Shown here one piece after another: positions 53,701 through 61,823 of a stretch of 64,000 nucleotides of DNA. Source of the stretch: Leptolyngbya sp. FACHB-60 (lineage in GTDB: Bacteria; Cyanobacteriota; Cyanobacteriia; Phormidesmidales; Phormidesmidaceae); the NCBI RefSeq assembly GCF_014695775.1, contig NZ_JACJOX010000022.1:62001-126000 (forward strand), read 5' to 3'. Under the pieces are notes generated by a model. The model saw only the letters and a program-made list of their open reading frames with translations. It was not told the origin of the DNA and searched no databases. How positions within the stretch are numbered: position 1 is the first letter of the stretch; the number at the start of each line of letters is the position of its first letter. Made by a program: the position numbers and the translations under genes.

Positions 53701-55703
53701 TGCACCGGGGTAATCACCTTGCCCTGTAGGGTGTTCAGGCTGTCGGCCACCGCCTTGATGGTCAGCAGAGTTTTGTCTACGGCGTTGGCCGCTGGCAGGT
53801 TGGCAATGCGGCTGCATTCTGCCCGCAGCTCAGCCTCGGCCAGGGCTTTCTCTAGGGCGGCAACCTTTTGCTGCTCATGGTCGTCGCTCAGGCTAAAAAA
53901 TTCGATCAGCCCCGCCGCGAGTTTGGCCTCGGTTTTTAGCGCCCCCCAGCTGTCGCGCAGTTCCGCCAGCAGGCCCCCCTGCACCAAGTAAGCGTCACTG
54001 CCGTCTTTGGCCAACCACTCGGTGTAGGCATCTTTGAGCCGCTGCACCAGACGCAGCTGGTCGCGGTTTTCGTCGCGCCAGGTGGCAAAGCGAGGCCAGC
54101 CCGCCATCAGCGCCTCGTGGGTAAGGTCGAGGATGTCGTTATCGGCCACCAGCAGCCGTTCTTCCACCAGGGTTTCGAGCACCTGGTCAAACACCTCCTG
54201 CTCCTTGGCGGTGCGGTGCTGGCCCAGCAGGCTGGCCCTGGGCTGACGGCTGCGGGTGTCGGTGCCCTCGGGGCCAATACGCACCAACTCCAGGCACAGG
54301 TGGCGGCACCACTGGCGCTCTAGATCACTCTTGAGGGTGTGGTTGTAGATGGTTTCGGCCCGCTGAGCCAGGGCACCACGCAGCCGCCCCAGGTTGCGGT
54401 GGGCCGCCACCGTCAGCACCCGCCGCCGGGTATCCCGCTGCTGCCACAGCTCTGCCAGGGCAAACTCCAGCAGGGGTAGGCAATTTTCTTCCTGGGCCAC
54501 ATCGTCCAAAATTAGCTCCAGCAGGCCATTCTCTAGGTTGTAGCCCAGGGTTTGGGCGGGGCGCACAATGGCCTCTACCAGCGGCTCCCCTAGCAGGGGG
54601 CCAAGCCACACCGCATGGCGCTGAATCACTCGCGTCAGCGGATTAGAACTGAGCCACTGAGGCACAAAGTCTGAGCGCATGGTAGTCACCACCTTCAGCG
54701 GTGCGTCGCCGTGCTGCCCCAGTCCTGTCAGGCTGGCGATGAACTGTTGCCGGTGGTCTTTATTGGTGCAAACGGTAAAGACTTCCTCAAACTGATCGAC
54801 CACCAGCAGGTAGCGCTGGTGGTGGGGCAAACGATCCAGCACCCCCATCAGCCCCTCGGTGTCGATCTGGTCATAGATGGCACGAATCTCGCGGTTGTTG
54901 AATACATCTTCAAAGCTGGCCTTAAGCTTGGGCATGGGGTCAATGCCGGGTTTGATTGGCCCTAGCACATGCCAGCCCTGGCTAGTAGCCCAAGGCATTA
55001 GCCCCGCTCGTACCACCGACGATTTACCGCTGCCCGAGTTGCCAATCACCGGCACAAAGTTAGCCCCGGCCAGCTTGTCTATCAGTTCTTGTACCTCCGC
55101 CTCGCGACCAAAGAAAAACTCCCGCGTTTGGGCGGTGAAGGCTCTCAGCCCCTGGTAGGGTTCTGGCTCAGGCGGCGGCGGCGACGGGGGCTGGCTTTCG
55201 ACAATGGCTTTGAGTCGGTGGGCTAGCTTCAGCAGGGTTTCGTCTTGCTCGGTCTGGGTCATGGCGGTGAGAGGGTGGCTCACCGGGTTCACCGCCTGAA
55301 TTGAGGCTAGGGCGATTTCCTCTGGCCCCTGCACCGAGTCGGGGTATTTAAACGTGATGGCGTCGTAGAGGCTAGGGCGCACAATCAGCGGCAAAATGAC
55401 GACGCCACGCTGCTGGGCGTTTTTCAGCAGCACGGGCAGCTCGCTATTGTAAATATATTCTGAGGCCAAAAATGCCGGACTGACCAGCAGCACCGCTGCC
55501 ACCGCCTGGTCAAGGCTAGCCTGAATGGTGCGGTGCCAGTCTTCGCCAGGTTCGACGTCGTTGTCAGCCCAGGCTTTGACTAGCCCCCGTAGCTCCAGCG
55601 GCCCCAGCATTTGCAGCAGGCGATCGAGCCAGCGCTGGCTGTGGTCATCGCCAGCGTTGTCACTGCGGGCATAGCAGATAAAAATGCGAGGCGGCGCGGC
55701 CAT
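50750..55703 (-). pseudogene. TIR - STAND ATPase - 14 WD40 repeats - TPR-like protein, split by a one-base insertion
   Basis: The N-terminal frame (51999-55703, 1234 residues) opens with a TIR domain (PRIFICYARSDNAGDDHS, SEYIYNSELPVLL), then a STAND-type ATPase (Walker A VIGNSGSGKSSVVRAGL at about 221, Walker B YLLVVDQFEEVFTVC at about 300). From about residue 684 come WD40 repeats of 42 residues. At 52090 an extra A (plus strand) within blade 13 shifts the frame. The sequence resumes perfectly in a second frame (50750-52069) with the rest of blade 13, blade 14, and a C-terminal helical TPR-like region of about 390 residues ending LISLRSQ. Repaired, the protein is about 1,650 residues with two complete propellers. 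The second frame could also start at GTG 52069, preceded by GGGAGAG. Architecture fits NLR-like immune or cell-death proteins; activity is unknown. Confidence 0.85.
51880..53660 (-). repeat. 126-base WD40 coding repeats
   Basis: Fourteen consecutive 126-base units encode WD40 blades. Several are highly similar at nucleotide level (for example the two units with GGCTACGAT-type TDGTLRLWDLAGRQIG ends near 52560 and 52690), pointing to recent duplication or gene conversion. Confidence 0.85.
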
Positions 55704-56347
55704 GAGCGACCAAAATCGGGCAGATACCCCCTTTATACACGCATTGCCCTATCTGAGCGATTCCTGGCGCCCGACTCTACCCCCTCAAAGGGTACCCGGA
55801 GAGTAGAGTGGGTTTCTTAGTGCCTAAGCAACCCACCTGGTTGGGTAGTCATCATTAATAACTAATGCCTAAACGCTATGAACTAACGCTTAAGCAATGC
55901 CTATAGTTGGTCAGATATTTCGGCTGATCGTCAACCCCATCAAAACTCACCATCGTACTAACTACAGTTTTTAAGCCTCAACAATTAGAATTGCTTAAGC
56001 CATAGTTAATAACGCATAAGTAATAGTCCATATCGCCTACCCAGTTTGATTAAACGCCTTGGCATTAGCGACTATGGCCCGCATCTCAGCACTAAATCTC
56101 CGTAGCTATACAGATCCAGCGAAAAAAATTGAGACAGCGGCAATTCCGAATGGTTACTCAAGCGATCGCCCATTTTTGCCGCCTAAAGTGGATGAACAAC
56201 TGAGCCGCGCAAACCCAGGGATGCATCTTGGAAACGGTAAGCTACGAAGCTTTTGTAGGTAACTATAAAAGTCATTTGAGACTGCTAAATCCATTACCCG
56301 GCTGCTGCAAAACTCGGTCTTACCGTTTTTATTGTGGAGACACCCCA
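55704..56347. other. Gene-free region beside the TIR-STAND gene
   Basis: About 640 bases with no convincing gene. It is AT-richer than its surroundings and holds an inverted repeat GCTTAAGCAAT (55888-55898) / ATTGCTTAAGC (55990-56000) about 90 bases apart, plus several TAATGCC and AACTA-like repeats. This could be a promoter region or the relic of a small mobile element; no transposase is seen. Confidence 0.5.
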
Positions 56348-56713
56348 ATGGCCAGAAAAAAGAGAAGTTCTGTAGCACTCGAAAAAGCCCAGCGCCGCAT
56401 CGCCGGTATGCAGTCTGTCACCAGAGCTGCCGATTTTGGTAACGGCTATACCATGGAGGCCTATGACGCGCACATTCAGACCATGCAAGAAAAGCTGATG
56501 GCCTACAACCGCATGCTGTCGATGGTAGATGGTGCCTACAACGACATGCTGATGGCCGAGCGCAAGCTAATGGATTTTTCTGACCACATGCTCTCCGGCT
56601 TCGGCGTCCGCTACGGCAAAGACAGCTCCGAATACGAAATGGCCGGTGGCCGTCGCAAATCTGACCGCCAAAAGCGCACTCGCCGCACCGCTAATACTGT
56701 GAATGTCGCCTAA
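56348..56713 (+). CDS. Small basic protein of unknown function
   Basis: A 121-residue protein from ATG 56348 (MARKKRSSVALEKAQRRIAG), with GTGGAGA upstream. The centre is helical with many Met and Tyr (HIQTMQEKLMAYNRMLSMVDGAYNDMLMAERKLM), the ends are basic (KKRSS, RRKSDRQKRTRRTANT). The pattern suggests a nucleic-acid- or protein-binding helical hairpin. An upstream ATG at 56228 adds a Cys-rich stretch with no support. I recognise no family. It is followed by a perfect terminator-type hairpin. Confidence 0.65.
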   Translation: MARKKRSSVALEKAQRRIAGMQSVTRAADFGNGYTMEAYDAHIQTMQEKLMAYNRMLSMVDGAYNDMLMAERKLMDFSDHMLSGFGVRYGKDSSEYEMAGGRRKSDRQKRTRRTANTVNVA

Positions 56714-56762
56714 ACGCTAGGCAGCACCGCAATCAAACACCATCCCAAGGCGGTTTCGTTGA

Positions 56763-56796
56763 GGACGTGTACGACTGTAATAGGCCGTACACGTCC
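56763..56796 (+). terminator. Hairpin downstream of the small basic protein gene
   Basis: Perfect 11-base arms GGACGTGTACG / CGTACACGTCC with a 12-base loop, followed by TTTC. It probably terminates the rightward small gene. Confidence 0.65.
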
Positions 56797-56802
56797 TTTC
56801 AC

Positions 56803-56823
56803 GTAGGGTGGGCATCGCCCACC
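56803..56823. repeat. Second copy of the GGTGGGC palindromic repeat
   Basis: Same 21-base element as at 50693, with ATC instead of ACT in the centre. Confidence 0.75.
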
Positions 56824-56841
56824 ACCTAATTTATTCACTAC

Positions 56842-57117
56842 TTAGAGGTGCTCCCCAATTAACTCCTCACTCTCCAGAGCGACACCATTTTTCCAAAGCT
56901 CATATTCGCTAATGTCAACCTCTTCATTCCACACAATCCCGTAGCCCCCTGCCGCAACTTCAAAATTCTTGAAGAAGGCCGGTTGTCGCAGCGGAGAAAA
57001 CATTGGAATGCTCAAAAGCTGATGGATGTCGTATTTTTTTGATTCTTGATTGGTAAATTTGATTGCTAAGGTGAAATCATCAACTGCTATAGCTTCAAGG
57101 ATTCGGGGATATTTCAT
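56842..57117 (-). CDS. DUF2442 domain protein (possible antitoxin)
   Basis: A 91-residue protein with the DUF2442 pattern: PRILEAIAVDDFTLAIKFTN, a hydrophobic middle, and the C-terminal GIVWNEEVDISEYELWKNG (typical W-x-x-D-x-D-I-x-x-x-x-L). DUF2442 genes are regularly next to DUF4160 genes, and the pair is generally thought to be a toxin-antitoxin-like module. Start ATG 57117, 19 bases after the DUF4160 stop. Confidence 0.85.
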   Translation of the reverse strand: MKYPRILEAIAVDDFTLAIKFTNQESKKYDIHQLLSIPMFSPLRQPAFFKNFEVAAGGYGIVWNEEVDISEYELWKNGVALESEELIGEHL

Positions 57118-57136
57118 GGCGATTATTGACCGAAGT

Positions 57137-57385
57137 CTACTTTAGTGGAGGGAGCTTTTGAAATTTTTGAGTATTCCACATCTGTAGCAAATCTCGCTGA
57201 TATAACGCTGCCCATTCCAAAACCAATTTCTGAGCTCGATTAGGCAAATCTCCCTCAATAATTTCGAGTGACTCAATACTGACCAGCGCGACATATTCAC
57301 CATAGATAGCATGAAAATGTGGTGGCGGGTGATCGCCAAAAAACACCTTAATGACAATGCCGTAGAACCGCGCAACCTCTGGCAT
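57137..57385 (-). CDS. DUF4160 domain protein (possible toxin)
   Basis: An 82-residue protein opening MPEVARFYGIVIKVFFGDHPPPHFHAIYGEY, the hallmark DUF4160 sequence with F-x-x-D-H-x-P-P-H-F-H. It pairs with the DUF2442 gene downstream on the same strand. No nuclease motif is recognised; the toxin label comes from association only. Confidence 0.87.
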   Translation of the reverse strand: MPEVARFYGIVIKVFFGDHPPPHFHAIYGEYVALVSIESLEIIEGDLPNRAQKLVLEWAALYQRDLLQMWNTQKFQKLPPLK

Positions 57386-57469
57386 AGCTGTGTTTGCTGA
57401 TCATATCGTCGTTCAATTTTATCAAGATAAGATGGTTGGTAGTGCAACCAGGTTTTCAGCGCAACTCTT

Positions 57470-57491
57470 CATTCCCGCGTAGGCGGGAGTG
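57470..57491. repeat. Short dispersed palindrome CATTCCCGC-GTAG-GCGGGAGTG
   Basis: Five-base perfect core CCCGC/GCGGG extended by imperfect flanks. It sits between pyrC and the DUF4160 gene and resembles REP-like elements seen widely in bacteria. Confidence 0.5.
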
Positions 57492-57511
57492 CATTCGTGG
57501 GTAATCGGCGG

Positions 57512-58810
57512 CTAGCGCGGCGGTACCCAAGTACGCAGGACGCGACCAGGGATCTCTTTCCTTAGCCAGGGAGTATTAGCTGAGAGGGAGCACAGGGTTG
57601 AGGGCGTAACCGTCCACGTAGTGCCGGGGTCAAACAAAATCATTTCCGCAGGCTGCTGGGGCTGAATAGTCGGCGGCGTCTGCCCCCAGCACGCCGCCGA
57701 GTTGGTGCTCAGCGCCTGCACCAGCGTCAGCGGCGACCAGTTGCCCTGGGTGACAAAGGTATCCCACAAAATCCCTAGCGCCAGCTCCAGGCCGATCGCA
57801 CCAGGGGGCGCAGAGGGAAAGCCCACGGTTTTGTCTTCGTAGGTGTGTGGGGTATGGTCGATCGCGATCGCATCCACAACCCCCGCCTTCACCCCCTCAA
57901 TCAGCGCCGCCTGGTCTTCAGGGTTTCCCAACGGCGGCGACAAGCGTAGGTTCGTGTCGTAGCCGCCCAAATCTTTAGCGCTAAACAGCAAGTGCATCCA
58001 GGTGGTGCTAGCGGTGACGGGCAATCCCCGCTCCTTCGCCTGGCGCACCAGTTCGACCCCGCGCCCGGTAGAAATTCGCATCAGGTGAACAGGGGTGCCA
58101 ATCTCGGCCACACATTCCAACAGCGCGGCCAGGGCAGCGGTCTCAGAGCTGGCCGGGTCGCCCACCAGGCCATAGATCAGCGAAAAAGGACCCTCACGGG
58201 CTACGCCAGTGTCTCGCAGGGTGCGATCGCAGCTCCACAGCGCCACCGGCTTACCCAAGGGCCGCAGATACTGCAATAGCCGCTGCACCAGCAAAGGATT
58301 TTGAATTGCCCGCCCGTCGGCAAAGCCTGCGATCGGAGCCTCCGACAACTCCACCAGCTCCACCATCTGCTGGCCCTGGGCACCCTGGGTCAGGGCACCC
58401 CAAAGATGGAGATGAGGCAGACTAGCATTAGTGCGCGCAATGGAGCCCCGTCGAGCTAGCAGCTTCTCCACCATCGCCCCATGATCGATCGCAGGCTCCG
58501 TATTCGGCAAAATGCCCAGCCGGGTAAAACCGCCCGCCTGTCCAGCCGCTAGCAACGATGCCAGGGTTTCCCTCGGCTCATGGCCCGGCTCCCCCGAGTG
58601 GCTGTAGAGATCGACCAGCCCCGGCAGCAAGACCTTCCCCCGGCCCTGAATCATCTCGGCACTGGCGGGGATGACGGTAAGGGATGGGGCGATTTCTGTC
58701 ACCACACCATCCTGCACCAGCACATCGGCGACCTGATCAGTCTGGGTCACTGCATCCAGTACCCGTACTTGCTGAATCAGCTGCACCCCAGTTGCCGAAA
58801 TCTCCGTCAC
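57512..58810 (-). CDS. pyrC: Dihydroorotase
   Basis: Zinc amidohydrolase of pyrimidine synthesis that interconverts carbamoyl-aspartate and dihydroorotate. The 432-residue length is the class I type. Segments are VLLPGLVDLYSHSGEPGHEPRETLASL, with LPGLxDxYSHSGEPG where the usual motif is LPGxIDxHxHxREPG (the first His is Tyr), and AIDHTPHTYEDK later. Because the first metal-site His of DxHxH is replaced (DLYSHS), the protein may be a catalytically altered dihydroorotase-like protein, as found in several cyanobacteria. The GTG start at 58810 overlaps the stop of the phosphatase gene (GTGA). Confidence 0.82.
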   Translation of the reverse strand: MTEISATGVQLIQQVRVLDAVTQTDQVADVLVQDGVVTEIAPSLTVIPASAEMIQGRGKVLLPGLVDLYSHSGEPGHEPRETLASLLAAGQAGGFTRLGILPNTEPAIDHGAMVEKLLARRGSIARTNASLPHLHLWGALTQGAQGQQMVELVELSEAPIAGFADGRAIQNPLLVQRLLQYLRPLGKPVALWSCDRTLRDTGVAREGPFSLIYGLVGDPASSETAALAALLECVAEIGTPVHLMRISTGRGVELVRQAKERGLPVTASTTWMHLLFSAKDLGGYDTNLRLSPPLGNPEDQAALIEGVKAGVVDAIAIDHTPHTYEDKTVGFPSAPPGAIGLELALGILWDTFVTQGNWSPLTLVQALSTNSAACWGQTPPTIQPQQPAEMILFDPGTTWTVTPSTLCSLSANTPWLRKEIPGRVLRTWVPPR

Positions 58811-60165
58811 AGTGCCCCCGCTGCGGTCTTATCGAGCACGCTGCCCGATAGATGAATCGTGACGTTGGCCGTGACCAGCACCGGGGCGCTGTCGATGCCG
58901 TCGGGGTAGTCGATCACGCTCACCGCGCCGTTGCCCTGCTTAAACCGCCAGAAAAACTCTGGCCCCATGCCCAGCACGTGGCAGAGCAGCGCCTTATTCA
59001 CCGCATCGTGGGCCACAACGAGAATGGTCTGCACCGTGTCGCCGCCGCTGTGGGCCGCGACGATTTCCTTCCAGGCGGCGATCGATCGCAGCCACACCTG
59101 CTCTAGGTTTTCACCCCCGGGCATTTGCACAGTTTCAGGCGCACTCTGCCACTGCTCCAGCATCCCTGGATAGTTGGTCTCGATCTCAGCCTCGTAGAGC
59201 CCTTCCCATTCCCCATGGCTAATCTCTCGCAGCTCATTCACCGAGTGCAGCGTTAGCCCTGGGTGGTGCTGAAGAATGATTTCTGCCGTTTCCTTCGGTC
59301 GCGCCATAAAGCTGGTGTAGGCCGCATCGATCGCCACAGGTTTGAGGAAGTCTGCCGCCTTAGCGCCCTGGGCGCGGCCATTGTCGTTGAGGGGCACATC
59401 GATCTGGCCCTGAAAGCGGCCCTGGCGGTTCCACTCGGTTTCGCCGTGGCGCACCAGCAGCAGGCGGGGGCCTTTGTGACCCCGCCGCATCTCAGGCAGC
59501 GGTGCCCCCATGTGGCTGGTCAGGTTCATGGCCTCGACCTGTACCGGGCTGCCCCAGCCAGCGGCAAAGTTCAGCACGCTGATGCTGCAATTGGCCTGGT
59601 GCAAATTGTTGAAATATTCTGGTCCCAGCCCAATGGCGGTGCTAATCAGCGCTCGGTTGATGGCGCTGTGGGCGACCACCAGCAGGGTTTTGCCCTGGTG
59701 CTCGGCCAGTAGCCCCTGCCAAAACCGCGCCGCCTGCTGATACAGCTCACGAATGGGGTAAAAATCGACCGTTGTGCCATCGGCCTGGGGCACCGCCATT
59801 ACCAGGTTGGCTGGGTCAGTGCGCCACTGGTGAAAGGTTTCAGGGTGCTGGGCCTCGGCTTCGCTAAAAGCTACGCCTTCCCACAGCGGCAGGCAAATTT
59901 CTTTCAGGTCGTCGGTAAAGGCGGGAGTTAAGCCTTCAATTTCTGTGCGCAGCTCAGCGGCGATAATCTCAGCGGTTTTGCGCGCGCGCTTGAGAGGGCT
60001 AGCCCACACCCCATCAAAGGGAATGCCCACTAACGCCTGCCCCACCTGGAGCGCCTGGGCCTCGCCTGCGGGGGTAAGCTCTGACTCGTCGCAGTGACCT
60101 TGAATGAGTTTGAGCTGGTTGTAGGTGCTCTGCCCGTGACGAACGATAATAACGCGGGTTTTCAG
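58807..60165 (-). CDS. Double-domain histidine phosphatase, apparent CTG start
   Basis: Two phosphoglycerate-mutase-like histidine phosphatase domains in tandem (about 452 residues). The second has a clear catalytic motif RLLLVRHGETEWNRQGRFQG. The first motif, TRVIIVRHGQSTYNQLKLIQ, lies only in sequence upstream of the first GTG (60045); reading back in frame, CTG 60165 follows a good GAGAGGA ribosome binding site and a TGA stop at 60178-60180. No ATG, GTG or TTG precedes the motif. So the gene most likely uses CTG, or has lost its start. The later blocks WASPLKRARKTAEII and VVAHSAINRALIST also fit. The stop overlaps the GTG of pyrC. Confidence 0.82.
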   Translation of the reverse strand: MKTRVIIVRHGQSTYNQLKLIQGHCDESELTPAGEAQALQVGQALVGIPFDGVWASPLKRARKTAEIIAAELRTEIEGLTPAFTDDLKEICLPLWEGVAFSEAEAQHPETFHQWRTDPANLVMAVPQADGTTVDFYPIRELYQQAARFWQGLLAEHQGKTLLVVAHSAINRALISTAIGLGPEYFNNLHQANCSISVLNFAAGWGSPVQVEAMNLTSHMGAPLPEMRRGHKGPRLLLVRHGETEWNRQGRFQGQIDVPLNDNGRAQGAKAADFLKPVAIDAAYTSFMARPKETAEIILQHHPGLTLHSVNELREISHGEWEGLYEAEIETNYPGMLEQWQSAPETVQMPGGENLEQVWLRSIAAWKEIVAAHSGGDTVQTILVVAHDAVNKALLCHVLGMGPEFFWRFKQGNGAVSVIDYPDGIDSAPVLVTANVTIHLSGSVLDKTAAGAL

Positions 60166-60639
60166 GGGTCTGTCCTCTCAAGTTGCGCGACCAACGTCAG
60201 ATTTTACCCTGTCAGGGAACCGCGTCGCAGCTTTGCAGAGTACTTGGACGGGAGTTCGTTTGAGCTGGGCTGTGCCCCACAGAGACAGAAACCCATTCCA
60301 AGGCACGGCTGTATAGCGGTAGGCACTTCGGCAGAGGCGCGATCGCGCTCCTATCCGCCGCTAGGTACAGGATTTAAATCAAAACGGCAACGTCTCTCGT
60401 AGGGGCAAACGGCCGTTTGCCCCTACCCAAATTCATGCTTCAACTCAGCAACACCCAGCCTTGTCCGCCGCCCGAGAACTGTTCGCTTTGCAATAAGCCT
60501 ATGTTCTTAGTCGGCAAACCCCATAAGTGCTTAACTACCGCGTTTGGTAGATGTTGAATAGCCGCGCTCTTGCAAAACTGTTGGGCATAGATCCCAGGTT
60601 ATACCGGCCCGACAAAACCTAGCTCAGAGCTATAAATCC
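60166..60639. other. Gene-free region with a perfect 28-base palindrome
   Basis: Between the phosphatase and the LLM oxidoreductase. Apart from the palindrome at 60399-60426 I see no coding sequence, RNA gene or named motif; promoters for both divergent genes lie here. Confidence 0.5.
60399..60426. repeat. Perfect 28-base palindrome
   Basis: The element reads GTAGGGGCAAACGG followed by its exact reverse complement. It belongs to a class of dispersed palindromes common in filamentous cyanobacteria, some thought to be mobile or recombination-prone. Its role here is unknown. Confidence 0.85.
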
Positions 60640-61599
60640 ATGGTGAAATTTGCTTATCACTCCTCCCATGAGCAGTTTGCCCCCAGCGCACTGCTGGGCT
60701 GGGCTCAGCAGGCCGAACAGGCTGGCTTTACCGCCGTCACCTCCTCCGATCACTTTCACCCCTGGAGCGAGCGTCAGGGAGAATGCGGCTTTGCCTGGTC
60801 TTGGCTAGGGGCCGCTATGCATGCGACCTCACTACCCTTTGGCGTTGTCTGTGCCCCCGGTCAGCGCTACCATCCCGCCATCATTGCCCAGGCCGCAGCC
60901 ACCCTGGGTGAAATGTTCAGCGATCGCTTTTGGGTTGCCCTGGGCAGCGGCCAGGCGATGAACGAAGCCATTACTGGCCAGCCCTGGCCAATCAAAGCCG
61001 AGCGCAACGCCCGACTCAAAGAATGCGTCGATATAATCCGCGCCCTCTGGGCTGGTGAAACCGTTACCCACCACGGTTTAGTGCAGGTAGAACAGGCCAA
61101 ACTCTACTCCCGCCCCGCCAATCCACCCCGCATTATGGGGGCGGCCATCACCCCTAAAACCGCCGAGTGGGTAGGGGGCTGGGCTGACGGCCTGATTACC
61201 ATTTCCCACCCTTACGACAAACTGCGAGAGGTGGTTGAGGCCTTTCGGCGCGGTGGCGGTGAGCACAAACCTATGTACTTAAAGGTGCAGCTCTCCTACG
61301 CCCCAGATCAAGAAACGGCTTTGCAAGGGGCCTACGACCAGTGGCGCACCAATATTTTCGAAAGTCAAGTGCTATCCGATTTTAGAGTGCCTAGCCAGTT
61401 CGATGACGCTGCCACCTTTGTCAAACCAGACGACATGTACGAGTATGTGCGCGTTGCGGCTGACCCGCAGCAGCACATTGAGTGGTTGCAAAAAGATATA
61501 GAGCTAGGTTTTGAAACCATTTCTTTGCACAACGTCAATCGAGAACAGCAGCAATTTATTGAGGTCTTTGGCGAGAAAGTACTGCCGTTTCTCAAATAG
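60640..61599 (+). CDS. LLM-class F420/FMN-dependent oxidoreductase (TIGR03885-like)
   Basis: A 319-residue TIM-barrel protein of the luciferase-like monooxygenase superfamily. The opening MVKFAYHSSHEQFAPSALLGW, SSDHFHPW and the later WGxxxxP-like WVGGWADGLITI and ALGSGQAMNEAI segments fit the TIGR03885 family, non-F420-forming bacteria often encoding it next to a trehalose-synthase-like gene. That pairing is seen here: the GH13 gene follows at 61824. Cofactor (FMN or F420) cannot be told from sequence. Confidence 0.85.
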   Translation: MVKFAYHSSHEQFAPSALLGWAQQAEQAGFTAVTSSDHFHPWSERQGECGFAWSWLGAAMHATSLPFGVVCAPGQRYHPAIIAQAAATLGEMFSDRFWVALGSGQAMNEAITGQPWPIKAERNARLKECVDIIRALWAGETVTHHGLVQVEQAKLYSRPANPPRIMGAAITPKTAEWVGGWADGLITISHPYDKLREVVEAFRRGGGEHKPMYLKVQLSYAPDQETALQGAYDQWRTNIFESQVLSDFRVPSQFDDAATFVKPDDMYEYVRVAADPQQHIEWLQKDIELGFETISLHNVNREQQQFIEVFGEKVLPFLK

Positions 61600-61823
61600 T
61601 TGAGCAAGGGGAGTTTAATTTTGCGCAGAGCAAACGACTCCCCAGGACTTAGTGGGTCATGTCCTGGGCAAAAGCCAAGGTGCATCTAAGAACTAACTCT
61701 TATAGTAGGTGAAATCTAAGTCAGGACACCTCACAGCAAAAAACCAAGCTTACTAATAACTTTTCATTCTTTGCTCTTCTATTTTCGCTCTTTTCTCTAT
61801 ATGTCAGGTTATCTAGGTTTCCT

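Noticed and set aside
50750..57500. Integrated prophage or transposon
   Set aside because: No integrase, transposase or phage structural gene is visible; composition of the coding parts is host-like.
60094..60402. Plus-strand frame across the phosphatase 5' end
   Set aside because: It is opposite the RHG-containing coding frame and ends in repeat sequence; no protein-like features.
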